A DNA stretch of 64,000 nucleotides from Microbacterium sp. SMR1 (GCF_003289625.1 NZ_QMBN01000001.1:62001-126000); one strand, 5' to 3'; positions 25,551 through 33,728 are shown, counted from the stretch's first letter. A program made the numbers and translations. The notes: a model not told the origin generated them from the sequence alone.

Positions 25551-26591
25551 TCAGGCGAAGCGGACCCAGTTCGCGCCCGCGCCGGTCTCGGCCTGCTCGA
25601 GCAGCGTCAGCTCGGCGCCGTCGACGGCGTAGAGCGAGACCGTGCGCGACTTCTCGCCGGCCGCGATCAGACGGTCGCCTGCGGGGGAGAGGACGAATCC
25701 GCGCGGCTGCGGCTCGGTGGGGATGAAGGACGCGACGTCCTGCACGGTGCCGTCTCCGGCGATGGGTGCGGCGCCCAGCGTGCTCGTCGACCGCTCCGAG
25801 ATCCAGAGGTATCGCTCGTCCGCGCCGAAGTGGATGTCGGCGCCCCAGACCGCGTGGTTGGCGACGGGGTCGCCGCCGATCTCACCGCGCACGAGCCCGG
25901 CGGCCGGGTCGACCGCGTTGGCCCGGGAATGCAGCTGCAGGCCGCCCGTCTCCCGATCGCGCGTGTAGTGCAGCACCTCGCCGGAGTACTCGGTCATGAC
26001 GTATACGGCATCCTCGGCGCTGTTGAGCACCAGGTGGCGGGGTCCGCTGCCTGCGGGCGCCGCGGCCGACCCCGAGCCGACCGGAGTCAGCGACAGGTCG
26101 TCGCCGATCGCGAACTGCCCCACGAGGTCGTCGCCGAGCGAGACGAAGTAGGCGAAGCGGCCGTCGGAGGAGGGCAGCACCGAGTGGAGCTTGGCGAACT
26201 CGACCCGGCCGGTCGGCTCGCCGATCGCGCCGTCGGTGATCGGGGCGACGAAGCCGTAGTCGCCGCCGTAGGAGGCGGCGAGTAGAGCCGTGCCCCCGCG
26301 GGCGAGAGCGATGTAGCTGACCGAGCCGTCCGGAAGCGCGAAGCGCGAGCGGGGGGTGAGCTCGCCCGTGGCGCGATCGAGGGAGAGCGTGACGATCGCC
26401 GCGGGCTCGTCGGAGGTCGCACCCTTGACTCCCGCGTAGACAAAGCCGCGCTCGCGGTCGATCGCGAAGGTGCCGGTGCCGGTGAGGCCGTCGGCGACGA
26501 AGAGCCGTTCGAGGGCGTCGCCGTCGAGACGGAACACGCTGATGCTGCTGTCACCCGCGTTGGCGACCAGGACGAGAGAGGAATCAGTCAC
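25551..26591 (-). CDS. Lactonase-family beta-propeller protein
   Basis: A 346-residue seven-bladed propeller. Repeated strands such as LVLVANAGDSSISVFRLDG, GTFAIDRERGFVYAG, GRFAYFVSLGDDLVGQFAIG, PRHLVLNSAEDAVYVM and RGFVLSPAGDRLIAAGEKS match the lactonase/6-phosphogluconolactonase (Pgl, YbhE type) family. No signal peptide is seen, so it is cytoplasmic. True 6-phosphogluconolactonase activity is uncertain in this diverse family. It is the last minus-strand gene before tRNA-Ser. Confidence 0.78.
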   Translation of the reverse strand: MTDSSLVLVANAGDSSISVFRLDGDALERLFVADGLTGTGTFAIDRERGFVYAGVKGATSDEPAAIVTLSLDRATGELTPRSRFALPDGSVSYIALARGGTALLAASYGGDYGFVAPITDGAIGEPTGRVEFAKLHSVLPSSDGRFAYFVSLGDDLVGQFAIGDDLSLTPVGSGSAAAPAGSGPRHLVLNSAEDAVYVMTEYSGEVLHYTRDRETGGLQLHSRANAVDPAAGLVRGEIGGDPVANHAVWGADIHFGADERYLWISERSTSTLGAAPIAGDGTVQDVASFIPTEPQPRGFVLSPAGDRLIAAGEKSRTVSLYAVDGAELTLLEQAETGAGANWVRFA

Positions 26592-26664
26592 GCCACGAGC
26601 CTAGCTCCGCGGTCCGAGACCGACGCGGCGGGAGTCCACGCCGGGGACTGATAAACTCGTCGAC

Positions 26665-26756
26665 GGAAGTGTGTCCGAGCGGCCTAAGGAGCATGGCTGG
26701 AATCCATGTAGGCGGGGTAACTCGCCTCGCAGGTTCAAATCCTGTCACTTCCGCCA
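26665..26756 (+). tRNA. tRNA-Ser (GGA anticodon)
   Basis: The acceptor arm GGAAGTG (26665-26671) pairs with CACTTCC (26746-26752); discriminator G and encoded CCA (26754-26756) follow. The anticodon loop CTGGAATC reads GGA, serving UCC and UCU serine codons. The long variable arm (GGCGGGGTAACTCGCC) and the T loop GGTTCAAATCC are as expected for a class II tRNA. TAAACT at 26652-26657 is a plausible -10 box. It is followed at once by a strong terminator, and its 3' flank is the integration point of the island. Confidence 0.96.
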
Positions 26757-26758
26757 CA

Positions 26759-26794
26759 ACGAAGGGCGCCACTCATCCGGGTGGCGCCCTTCGT
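26759..26794. terminator. tRNA-Ser terminator hairpin
   Basis: Arms ACGAAGGGCGCCAC (26759-26772) and GTGGCGCCCTTCGT (26781-26794) are perfect 14-bp complements with loop TCATCCGG. It starts two bases after the tRNA CCA. The left direct repeat of the island begins inside its left arm (26766), so the hairpin is complete only at the tRNA end of the island. Confidence 0.8.
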
Positions 26795-26824
26795 CATGCC
26801 AGGATGCCGTCCCACACCCGCCCG
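26766..26824. repeat. Left 59-bp direct repeat (att-like)
   Basis: Identical to 29067-29125. It contains most of the tRNA-Ser terminator hairpin and a copy of the last 10 codons plus stop of the minus-strand HD-domain gene (TGGGACGGCATCCTGGCATGA on the minus strand spans the end). Because the complete HD gene lies at the right repeat, this copy is a duplicated gene tail. Confidence 0.85.
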
Positions 26825-27192
26825 GGCGCTCGCCGGGAGAGAGCGAGGGGGCCGATCTTAGCCTGCCTCTTGTCGAGCCTGGGGGGCTGCGCGAACAAGC
26901 CCTTGCGCCAGGGTGGGTCTTGCGGCCGGAGCCTTCCACGTCGCGACGCAGAGGACGGCTGTCCCGCACTTCTGCGACCGGATCCAATCGTCGTGGTCGC
27001 AGAGGTGCGCGTACTGATCTCAAGAGATTTTTCCCGCCGGCCCGCGTTCGCGGGGGTGACTGCAGGTCGCCAGTGCAGGCCTTACATTCTTTGCCGCGGT
27101 CTGATTGACTGCTCTTCGACGGTGATTCTTCGTAAGACAGTGAATCAGTTGGAACATCACCGTATTTCACGAGCGAAGGCGAGCTGGGGCAA
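26825..27192. other. Non-coding left part of the island
   Basis: 368 bases without a convincing gene on either strand; frames crossing it are short, lack starts with ribosome-binding sites, and have disordered composition. It contains an inverted repeat at 26965-27009 and a separated 8-bp inverted pair, ACGGTGAT (27119-27126) and ATCACCGT (27156-27163), just upstream of the protease gene. The second pair could be an operator for that gene. The leftmost 100 bases resemble neither neighbour. Confidence 0.5.
26965..27009. repeat. Inverted repeat in the island leader
   Basis: CGCACTTCTGCGACC (26965-26979) and GGTCGCAGAGGTGCG (26995-27009) are complementary at 14 of 15 positions with a 15-base spacer. 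It may be a terminator blocking read-through into the island or a remnant end sequence of the element. There is no T-run. Confidence 0.5.
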
Positions 27193-28503
27193 ATGCGAGG
27201 ACGGGGTGTGGGCCGAGTCGTGGCCGCATTCATAGTCGGTGTAATGACCACGGGTGGTACTGCGGTGGCGAGCGCGGCTGACGTCGGCAGTGAAGAGCGC
27301 GGGGACGTCAGTAACGTTCCCGGGGATGTGGATGATCGGGTACTGCGCAATCAGTTGCGAATCGGTGAACTCACAAGTTGGATCGCTCAGCATGAATCCG
27401 TTCACGGTAGTGGGTACGTCAGTCAAGTGAACGACGCAGAGAATCTCGCCGTACGCCTTCTGTGGCACGGTCAGGATGACCTCATGGTTGCAACACTGGA
27501 GCGGGCGGCAGGATTAGGCATCAGTGCCACTGTCGAGCAGTGGCCTCGGTCCCTGTCCGAGATCGAAGATGCGGCAAGGCGGCTCCTTGAGGCTGAGAGC
27601 TTATTTGCTGATGTTGGCTTTGAGATCACGGGCGTTCAGGGGGTGGCGGCTGATACGTCCGACATCGTCGTCCTCGGGGTTCCCACTGACCGGTCTCGTT
27701 CAGCGCAGGATGTTCATGCGGGGTCGCGGGACGCGGCGGAGGATGTCGCGAAGTCGATCACAGGACCGCAGACGCGTGTCTCCACTGTCGGCGGAGACAT
27801 CGCTCTGACCAACGGATCCCGGAGCGAGCCGACGCCACCGTACTGGGCCGGCTCCGCGATGCAACGTCATTTGCCGCCCACCACGGATATCTGCTCCACC
27901 GGGTTCTCCGTGTTGTACAACGGCAGCCCCCGTGCCACGACCGCACGGCACTGCGACGCACTTCCCTACACGGCGCCGAATGGCCAGGGCAGCTTTGGAA
28001 ACTCACTTGCGACATCTTTGGACGGGGCACTCCGCGTACTTTCCGCGACAGGTGGGCCACGGATGTTCGATGGGCCATGGGACGTGGGTGTCAACACCGG
28101 TCTCGAAAAAGGTCTCTACGGGTTGTTCGACGTCGGGCTGAACGACTACGTGTGCGTGAGTGGTGCCACTTCTGGATCCCACTGCAATCTGCAGGTAACT
28201 GCGATGTACGTCTACATCGACGACGGGTATGGCATGGTGTCGACCATTTCCGCCACGCAGCGAACGGCTGGTCAGATTGCAATCGCCGGAGAGGACAGCG
28301 GGGGATCAGTTTTCATGAACTATATGCCGCCGAATGACTATAATGTGAGCGCAATCGGCATGATTCAAGCCGGTCGCGACTCGGTGGGGACTGCCTGTGG
28401 CAGTGTGGCGTACCCGGGTATCGAGTGTTACAGGACAGTGCTCTTCACGTCCATGAGAACCGCCTTGAACAACCTGCCCGGCGCATCACTCCTTACCTTT
28501 TAG
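27193..28503 (+). CDS. Secreted chymotrypsin-fold (S1-like) serine protease
   Basis: A 436-residue secreted protein. Residues 1-29 form a signal peptide (VVAAFIVGVMTTGG to ASAAD). Residues 30-225 look like a pro-domain. The catalytic domain follows the streptogrisin/alpha-lytic protease plan: His253 in CSTGFSVLYNG to TTARHCD, Asp297 in GPWDVGVN, and Ser369 in GEDSGGSVF. Six cysteines (234, 254, 321, 331, 402, 412) could form three disulphides. ARHC instead of A(A/G)HC before the disulphide is unusual. Codon use is foreign, with TTA at residues 108 and 137. ATG 27193 follows GCTGGGG. The lipoprotein gene starts 8 bases after its stop. Its target is unknown. Confidence 0.75.
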   Translation: MRGRGVGRVVAAFIVGVMTTGGTAVASAADVGSEERGDVSNVPGDVDDRVLRNQLRIGELTSWIAQHESVHGSGYVSQVNDAENLAVRLLWHGQDDLMVATLERAAGLGISATVEQWPRSLSEIEDAARRLLEAESLFADVGFEITGVQGVAADTSDIVVLGVPTDRSRSAQDVHAGSRDAAEDVAKSITGPQTRVSTVGGDIALTNGSRSEPTPPYWAGSAMQRHLPPTTDICSTGFSVLYNGSPRATTARHCDALPYTAPNGQGSFGNSLATSLDGALRVLSATGGPRMFDGPWDVGVNTGLEKGLYGLFDVGLNDYVCVSGATSGSHCNLQVTAMYVYIDDGYGMVSTISATQRTAGQIAIAGEDSGGSVFMNYMPPNDYNVSAIGMIQAGRDSVGTACGSVAYPGIECYRTVLFTSMRTALNNLPGASLLTF

Positions 28504-28511
28504 TGTGCGCC

Positions 28512-29021
28512 GTGGGTAGGTCAGTAGAAAAGGATCGCAGGCGGGTCAGGAATGGTGCGCTTTTGGTCAACCTCATCGGAATGTTGATGGTGACCGCCTG
28601 TAGCCAGCCTCAGCAACCGTCGCCAACGACGTCGTGGACGACGTTCGAGCGGTGCCCCGCTGCTCTGGCGCACACGCTGGGGTGCGAGGGGTACCGATCC
28701 ATGAGCGCTATAGAAGACGGGGCATCAATTGAATGGGTGGCTGAGGGTGCGATCGTCCTCCGAGCTATGAACATGGACGGCACGCCGATGTTAGTGATCG
28801 AAACGCCCTGCAACACGCTCAACATTCCCGTCAGATTGCGCGGGAGCATCATCGTCCCCGGTGCGGCAACCGCGACGCTGAAGGCGTGCGATCAGACCCG
28901 AGCGGCTGAGCAGGCCTGGGTGGAGAAGGTCTTTGCTTCGGATGTCGACTGGGCGCGGGTCGATGGCCGGCTAGAGATCACAGGGGGAGACGCGACGATC
29001 GTCTTCGGCCCGGATGAGTGA
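28512..29021 (+). CDS. Putative lipoprotein of the island
   Basis: A 169-residue protein with basic start (VGRSVEKDRRRVRNG), hydrophobic LLVNLIGMLMV and lipobox VTAC, so it should be lipid-anchored on the outer face of the membrane. The mature part has Cys residues in FERCPAALAHTLGCEG, ETPCNT and LKACDQ; the C-terminal VDGRLEITGGDATIVF resembles the end of META/HslJ-like domains. GTG 28512 was chosen because it puts the signal at the N terminus; the frame is open to 28425, inside the protease gene. It contains a TTA codon at 28791. It may guard against or assist the neighbouring protease; this is speculation from adjacency. Confidence 0.65.
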   Translation: MGRSVEKDRRRVRNGALLVNLIGMLMVTACSQPQQPSPTTSWTTFERCPAALAHTLGCEGYRSMSAIEDGASIEWVAEGAIVLRAMNMDGTPMLVIETPCNTLNIPVRLRGSIIVPGAATATLKACDQTRAAEQAWVEKVFASDVDWARVDGRLEITGGDATIVFGPDE

Positions 29022-29066
29022 GCCGAGAGGCGTCGCGCGCGTGCCCACGACGGTCATGTGATGAAC

Positions 29067-29125
29067 GCGCCACTCATCCGGGTGGCGCCCTTCGTCATGC
29101 CAGGATGCCGTCCCACACCCGCCCG
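29067..29125. repeat. Right 59-bp direct repeat (att-like)
   Basis: Identical to 26766-26824. It overlaps the last codons and stop (29095-29097) of the HD-domain gene. Its upstream flank (GTGATGAAC) differs from the tRNA side, so only the inner 7-bp stem GCGCCAC/GTGGCGC of the terminator hairpin survives here. Confidence 0.85.
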
Positions 29126-29703
29126 CCCTCGCCGATGCGCTCCGACGCGTCGAGCCGGGCCGCGGCGGTGCCGGGCTTGCGGCGAGCCTGCGCGTGGATG
29201 CATCCCGCGAACTGCGCGGTGAAGTCTCGACGCGGATGCCGCTCGGTGACCGCCCGCAGGGTCGCGGCATCCCACAGCTCCGGCGCGACTCCCGAGACGT
29301 CGAGGCTCGTCGCGACCTCCAGCAGGTGCCCCTCGGGGTCGATTGCCGGGTCGACGCTCAGCCACATATGGCGCTCGATGACCTCGCGCACGCGTTCGCG
29401 GCGCTCCGGGGGCCACCCCGCACCGGCCGCGAAGAGCCACCCCGCCGCCCCGCCGGCCGATTCGAACGCCACCTCGTGCGTGTCGAACGCCGGCGTCACG
29501 CCGAGGTCGTGGAGCATTGCGGCGACGAACAGCAGCTCGGGGTCGTGGTCGAGCCCGAGCGCCTCGGCGCGCAGCCGCGCCCAGGCCCACGACCGGATGC
29601 CGTGGTTCACGAGCGCGGGCGAGGACCATCGACTCACCGCCTCGAGAGCCAGCGCGGCGGTGGGCGTCGGCGGGGTGAGGAGACGGTCGAGATCACGGAT
29701 CAT
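29095..29703 (-). CDS. HD domain phosphohydrolase-like protein
   Basis: A 202-residue cytoplasmic protein with HD motif residues His34 (LVNHGIRSWAW) and His65-Asp66 (AAMLHDLGVTPAF), and HMWLS further on as likely metal ligands. It most resembles the cyanamide hydratase-like and small HD hydrolases of actinobacteria; the substrate is unknown. It starts at ATG 29703. Its C-terminal ten codons lie in the right direct repeat. The gene itself is intact, so the island inserted just beyond its stop rather than disrupting it. Confidence 0.83.
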   Translation of the reverse strand: MIRDLDRLLTPPTPTAALALEAVSRWSSPALVNHGIRSWAWARLRAEALGLDHDPELLFVAAMLHDLGVTPAFDTHEVAFESAGGAAGWLFAAGAGWPPERRERVREVIERHMWLSVDPAIDPEGHLLEVATSLDVSGVAPELWDAATLRAVTERHPRRDFTAQFAGCIHAQARRKPGTAAARLDASERIGEGGRVWDGILA

Positions 29704-29903
29704 GCGCTCATTCTGGGGTGGCGGCGACGGCCCGGACCGCCCCGCTGCCGACTCCGGCAGACATCAGAGCGGCCGTGTCCCGAAAGCGACGGCGTGTCGG
29801 AGTCAGCGGGTGTCACGGAGGGTCATATGGCCCCGACGACCTCGAATCGGGTTTAGCGTCGGTGGGTCGCCATCGCGACGTCATCCCTCTCAGGAGCACC
29901 ACC

Positions 29904-31301
29904 ATGAGTTCTGCCACCTCGAAGAACGCCGCCGCCCCGGCGAAGCGGAAGAAGCCCTTCTACCGCTCGTTCGGCTTCCAGATCACGATCGCCCTCGTCG
30001 CGGGCGTCCTCCTCGGCCTGCTGGCACGTCAGCTCGGGCCCGATGCCGAGGGCAACCCGAATGGGCTCGCCGCGACGCTGTCGACGATCGGCAGCGGCTA
30101 CGTCACACTGCTGCGCACGGCGGTCGTGCCGCTGATCTTCCTCGCGATCGTCGCCTCGATCACGCAGCTGCGCAACGTCACGAACGCCGCGCGCCTGGCG
30201 GGCCAGACGCTGCTCTGGTTCGGGATCACCGCGCTGATCGCCGTGACGATCGGCATCGTGCTGGGCGTCACGATCCAGCCCGGCGCGCGCGTCGACGCCG
30301 GTGAGCTCACGCCCGACGTCCCCTCGAGCGTCGGCTCGTGGTGGAGCTTCCTCACAGGCCTCATCCCGCAGAACTTCCTCGGTCTGTCGGTGTCGACCTC
30401 GATCAACCCCGAGACGGGTGCCGCGAGCTCGAGCGTCGGGTACAACGTGCTCCAGATCATCGTGATCTCGGTCGCGATCGGCATCGCCGCCCTCAAGCTC
30501 GGCAAGCGCGCCGAGGCGTTCGTGTCGTTCACCGAGTCGGCACTGAAGGTCGTCCAGCGGGTGCTCTGGTGGATCATCCGCATCGCCCCGATCGGCACCC
30601 TCGGCCTCATCGGATCCGCGGTCGTCACCTACGGCTGGGAGAAGCTCACGACGCTGCTCTGGTTCGCCGTGGCGATCTACATCGGTCTGGCGCTCGTGCT
30701 GTTCGTGGTGTACCCCGTGCTGCTGAAGACCCACGGCCTGTCGATCCGGCAGTACTTCTCGGGTGTCTGGCCCGCCGTGCAGCTCGCGTTCGTCTCGCGT
30801 TCCTCGATCGGCACCCTGCCGCTCACGCAGCGCGTCACGGAGCGCAACCTCGGTGTCCCGCGCGAGTACGCCTCGTTCGCCGTGCCGTTCGGGGCGACGA
30901 CCAAGATGGACGGCTGCGCCGCGATCTACCCCGCGATCGCCGCGATCTTCGTCGCGCAGTTCTTCGGCCTGGAGCTCAACGCGGTGCAGTACCTGCTCAT
31001 CGTGGTGGTGTCGGTGGTCGGCTCGGCGGCGACGGCGGGCACGACCGGCGCGACCGTCATGCTCACACTGACGCTCACGACCCTGGGCCTGCCGCTCGAG
31101 GGCGTCGGCCTGCTGCTGGCGATCGACCCGATCCTCGACATGGGGCGCACCGCGGTCAACGTCGCAGGCCAGGCGCTCGTGCCGACGATCGTCGCCAAGC
31201 GCGAGGGCATCCTCGACCGCGAGCTGTACGACGCGGAGCGCTCGGGCGACCCGTTCGCCGACGACAGCGCCGACGAGCTGGAGCCCTCCGCCCGGGCCTG
31301 A
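29904..31301 (+). CDS. Dicarboxylate/amino acid:cation symporter (DAACS/GltP-DctA family)
   Basis: A 465-residue membrane protein of the DAACS family. The HP1 serine-rich loop is SRSSIGTLPLTQ (S-x-S-S-x-x-T-L-P type), the unwound TM7 motif is GATTKMDGCAAIYPAI where homologues have NMDGT, and HP2 includes GTTGATVMLTLTL. TM8 has DPILDMGRTAVNVAGQ. It imports C4-dicarboxylates or glutamate/aspartate with cations. ATG 29904 has AGGAG 8 bases upstream; the frame is open earlier but without a ribosome-binding site. The 200 bases upstream (29704-29903) are the shared divergent promoter region with the HD gene. Confidence 0.9.
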   Translation: MSSATSKNAAAPAKRKKPFYRSFGFQITIALVAGVLLGLLARQLGPDAEGNPNGLAATLSTIGSGYVTLLRTAVVPLIFLAIVASITQLRNVTNAARLAGQTLLWFGITALIAVTIGIVLGVTIQPGARVDAGELTPDVPSSVGSWWSFLTGLIPQNFLGLSVSTSINPETGAASSSVGYNVLQIIVISVAIGIAALKLGKRAEAFVSFTESALKVVQRVLWWIIRIAPIGTLGLIGSAVVTYGWEKLTTLLWFAVAIYIGLALVLFVVYPVLLKTHGLSIRQYFSGVWPAVQLAFVSRSSIGTLPLTQRVTERNLGVPREYASFAVPFGATTKMDGCAAIYPAIAAIFVAQFFGLELNAVQYLLIVVVSVVGSAATAGTTGATVMLTLTLTTLGLPLEGVGLLLAIDPILDMGRTAVNVAGQALVPTIVAKREGILDRELYDAERSGDPFADDSADELEPSARA

Positions 31302-31317
31302 CGCTCGCGCCCACCCG

Positions 31318-31387
31318 CGATGGGGCGCACTTCCCGGCATCCGGCGCAGCTTCTTCTGCGCTCAACGTCGGGAAGTGCGCCCCATCG
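31318..31387. repeat. Long inverted repeat between convergent genes, probable bidirectional terminator
   Basis: Perfect 19-bp arms CGATGGGGCGCACTTCCCG (31318-31336) and CGGGAAGTGCGCCCCATCG (31369-31387) enclose a 32-base loop that itself contains GCGCAG (31344-31349) pairing with CTGCGC (31356-31361). It separates the convergent symporter and transglutaminase genes. Function as a terminator is likely from position; the length is unusual. Confidence 0.7.
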
Positions 31388-31412
31388 GCGCGCGGGGCGC
31401 GTGGCGGGCTGG

Positions 31413-33728
31413 TCAGGCGTGAACGAGGGCGCGGGGGAGCAGGACGGCGCCGATGCGGCGCGGCGTCGAGACGGACGCGAGCAGCCCGCGGCGGACGGCG
31501 AGGGCGTCGGATGCCGCGGCGCGGCCGATCTCCGCGTCGCGTTCGCTGCCGGGAACGCCGTAGCTCGCGCGTTCGACCGCGGTGACGAGGGCCTCGACCC
31601 TGTCCGCGGGAACCGTCGGCACCGCCGCCAGCCGGATGCCGAGGGCACGGGGGCTTTCGGCGTCGTCCACGCGCAGACCGACGTCGCGAGCGCTCTCGCG
31701 GACGATGCGCCACGCGGCCAGCACATCGCCGCGTTCAGCCGCCGTCGCCTGCCACCGCCGCCGCGCCGCTCCGAGGAGGGCCGGCAGCAGCACGAGGGCC
31801 GCGAAGCCGAGGGCGACTCCGCCGTAGGGCAGCACGAGCGAGAGGGGCGACGTCCCGGAGCCCGCTCCCGTCCCCGTCGAGGCGGTCGGCGTCGGTGTGG
31901 GCACGCCGTCCGGCGCGACCGTCGCCGTCTGCTGCGGCGCGGGCACCGGAGGCACGTCCTGCCCGCCGTCGTCAGGCAGCGGCTGAGTGGATCGCGTGTA
32001 GGTGGCGGGGGTCCCGAGGCTGTTGGTGGGCTCGAACGGCACCCAGCCGATGCCGGCGAAATACACCTCCGGCCACGCGTGCAGCTGCGAGCTGAGCACC
32101 GTCGCGACGCTCTCGCCGTCGGCGACCCGGCCGGTCAGCGTCCCCGGCAGGTATCCGACGACGATGCGGGAGGGCATGCCGAGTGTCCGCGCCATGACGG
32201 CGAACGCCGAGGCGAAGTGCACGCAGTAGCCGCTGCGGACCTCGAGGAAGTCGGCGATCGCATCGACGCCCGATCCGTCGAACCCGTCGGAGACCGGAGC
32301 GTCGAGCGAGTACGTGAACTCCCCACTGCGGAACCAGCGCTGGAGGGCGGCGAGCCGGTCGAAGTCGTTCTCCGCCGTCGCGGTCACCTCGCGCGCTGTC
32401 CGCTCGATCGAGGCGGGCATCTCGGCGGGCAGTTCGCTGACCGTCTCGGGGAGGCCGTCGATCGTGGTCCCGGCCGCCTGGATCTGCTCCAGGGTCGGTC
32501 GCACGACGTGCGTCGTCGTGACGTATTCCTGGCCCTGCGTGACGGCGTCTCCTGCGATGACCGTGCGGTTCGATGGCATCGCCTCCCACGCGCCCGAGAG
32601 GTCATCGACGCGCACGGCCGGGCCGGGAACCGGCAGCCAGGCGGAGGAGAGCTGGGTGATGCTGACGGTGGTCTGGTACTCCGTCACACGGATGTCGGGG
32701 TCGGCGACGACGGGACCGAGCGCCTCGGGGGTGAGCGGTGTGGTCTCGTCGCGGTCGGGCTCCCACACCCGGCCGTCGAAGCGAGAGAGCGTCGCCGCCC
32801 GCAGGTACGGCATGCTCGGCGCGTTGGTGCGCGTCGTCAGCACCTCGACGTCCGTGGGGCGTCGCAGGTCGTCGCCGAGCTCGAGGCTGGCATTGATGGT
32901 CGTGGCGGGCCCCGTGCCGACTCCGATGCGGGGCGCCGGGCGGGGGAGCTCCGGGACCACGATGACGGTCGCGACGATCGCGGTCACGGCCAGGCCGGCG
33001 GCGAGCACCGCTCCCGCGCGGCGCGGACGCGCGGCGGAGGCCGCCTCACCGCGCGGTTTCTCCGCCGCGGCGACGGATCGGGCGAGCGCGCGCTCGCGAG
33101 ACCGGGTCTCGGCGCGGATGAGCAGCAGCAGCGCGGCGGCGAAGACGACGAACCCGACCAGGTCGACGGCGGAAGGGACGGACAGGGCGGGGATCAGCCA
33201 TACCGCGACGAGAGCGATGGCCGCCAGCACGGGCATCCGCGCGGTGATGACGGTGTGGTCGAGCAGCACCGTGAGAGCCGCGACACCGGTCACGGCCAGG
33301 GCTGACAGTGGCCGCTCCGCCGAGAGCGGCGCGATGCCGTTGATGATCTGGTCGCTCGCGCCCGCCACGAGAGAGGGCACCTCGGCGAACGTTCCGGGCG
33401 TCGGGATCACCAGCAGCAACGCGGTGTCGCCGAAGTACACCGCGGTGACGAGCGCGCCGGCGGCCACCAGTTCGGTCAGAGTCACGACGACGGCGGGCGT
33501 GCGAAGTCGTCGCAATCCGACGCCGACCAGCAGCACGGCCGCGGCCACCGTGACCGCGACGACGAGCCACGTGCCGGCGGCGACGACGCGCAGCAGCGGA
33601 AGGATCGCCGCGATGATGGCGACGAGGAGGGCCGTCGCCAGGCGCACGTCACCGGTTCGAGTCAGCTCACCGCGCGCGGGCATCGTCGCCGGGCGGCGCC
33701 AGAACCGGCGTGACGGATCAGCGGGCAC
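31413..33728 (-). CDS. Transglutaminase-like membrane protein (TgpA/DUF3488 type)
   Basis: A 771-residue protein with several N-terminal transmembrane helices (residues about 20-225), an extracellular transglutaminase-core domain and a late helix near 625. The catalytic Cys502 is in RSGYCVHFASAFAV and His550 in SSQLHAWPEVYF; the third position 16 residues on is Glu566 (PFEPT) where many homologues have Asp. A cytoplasmic DUF4129-like tail ends the protein. It forms the last gene of a moxR-DUF58-tgpA operon. GTG 33728 overlaps the DUF58 stop by 11 bp, suggesting coupled translation; ATG 33683 is an alternative start. The probable role is in cell-envelope or polypeptide crosslinking or processing. 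Confidence 0.86.
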   Translation of the reverse strand: MPADPSRRFWRRPATMPARGELTRTGDVRLATALLVAIIAAILPLLRVVAAGTWLVVAVTVAAAVLLVGVGLRRLRTPAVVVTLTELVAAGALVTAVYFGDTALLLVIPTPGTFAEVPSLVAGASDQIINGIAPLSAERPLSALAVTGVAALTVLLDHTVITARMPVLAAIALVAVWLIPALSVPSAVDLVGFVVFAAALLLLIRAETRSRERALARSVAAAEKPRGEAASAARPRRAGAVLAAGLAVTAIVATVIVVPELPRPAPRIGVGTGPATTINASLELGDDLRRPTDVEVLTTRTNAPSMPYLRAATLSRFDGRVWEPDRDETTPLTPEALGPVVADPDIRVTEYQTTVSITQLSSAWLPVPGPAVRVDDLSGAWEAMPSNRTVIAGDAVTQGQEYVTTTHVVRPTLEQIQAAGTTIDGLPETVSELPAEMPASIERTAREVTATAENDFDRLAALQRWFRSGEFTYSLDAPVSDGFDGSGVDAIADFLEVRSGYCVHFASAFAVMARTLGMPSRIVVGYLPGTLTGRVADGESVATVLSSQLHAWPEVYFAGIGWVPFEPTNSLGTPATYTRSTQPLPDDGGQDVPPVPAPQQTATVAPDGVPTPTPTASTGTGAGSGTSPLSLVLPYGGVALGFAALVLLPALLGAARRRWQATAAERGDVLAAWRIVRESARDVGLRVDDAESPRALGIRLAAVPTVPADRVEALVTAVERASYGVPGSERDAEIGRAAASDALAVRRGLLASVSTPRRIGAVLLPRALVHA

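Larger units (their letters stand above)
26766..29125. mobile_element. Small genomic island flanked by 59-bp direct repeats
   Basis: A perfect 59-bp repeat (26766-26824 and 29067-29125) encloses about 2.2 kb carrying a secreted serine protease and a lipoprotein. The enclosed DNA is visibly poorer in G+C than its surroundings; for example bases 28321-28380 have 31 G/C of 60, against 41 of 60 at 12781-12840. Both genes contain TTA leucine codons, rare in this genome type. Placement beside a tRNA, flanking repeats and foreign composition indicate integration. No integrase, transposase or replication gene is present, so it is a cargo-only element or a remnant. Confidence 0.65.

Noticed and set aside
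26669..27235. 188-residue open frame covering tRNA-Ser and the island leader
   Set aside because: Starts inside the tRNA and crosses the terminator and repeat; composition is not protein-like.
26766..29125. Insertion sequence or prophage interpretation
   Set aside because: No transposase, terminal inverted repeats, integrase or phage genes; a 59-bp duplication is too long for an IS target site.
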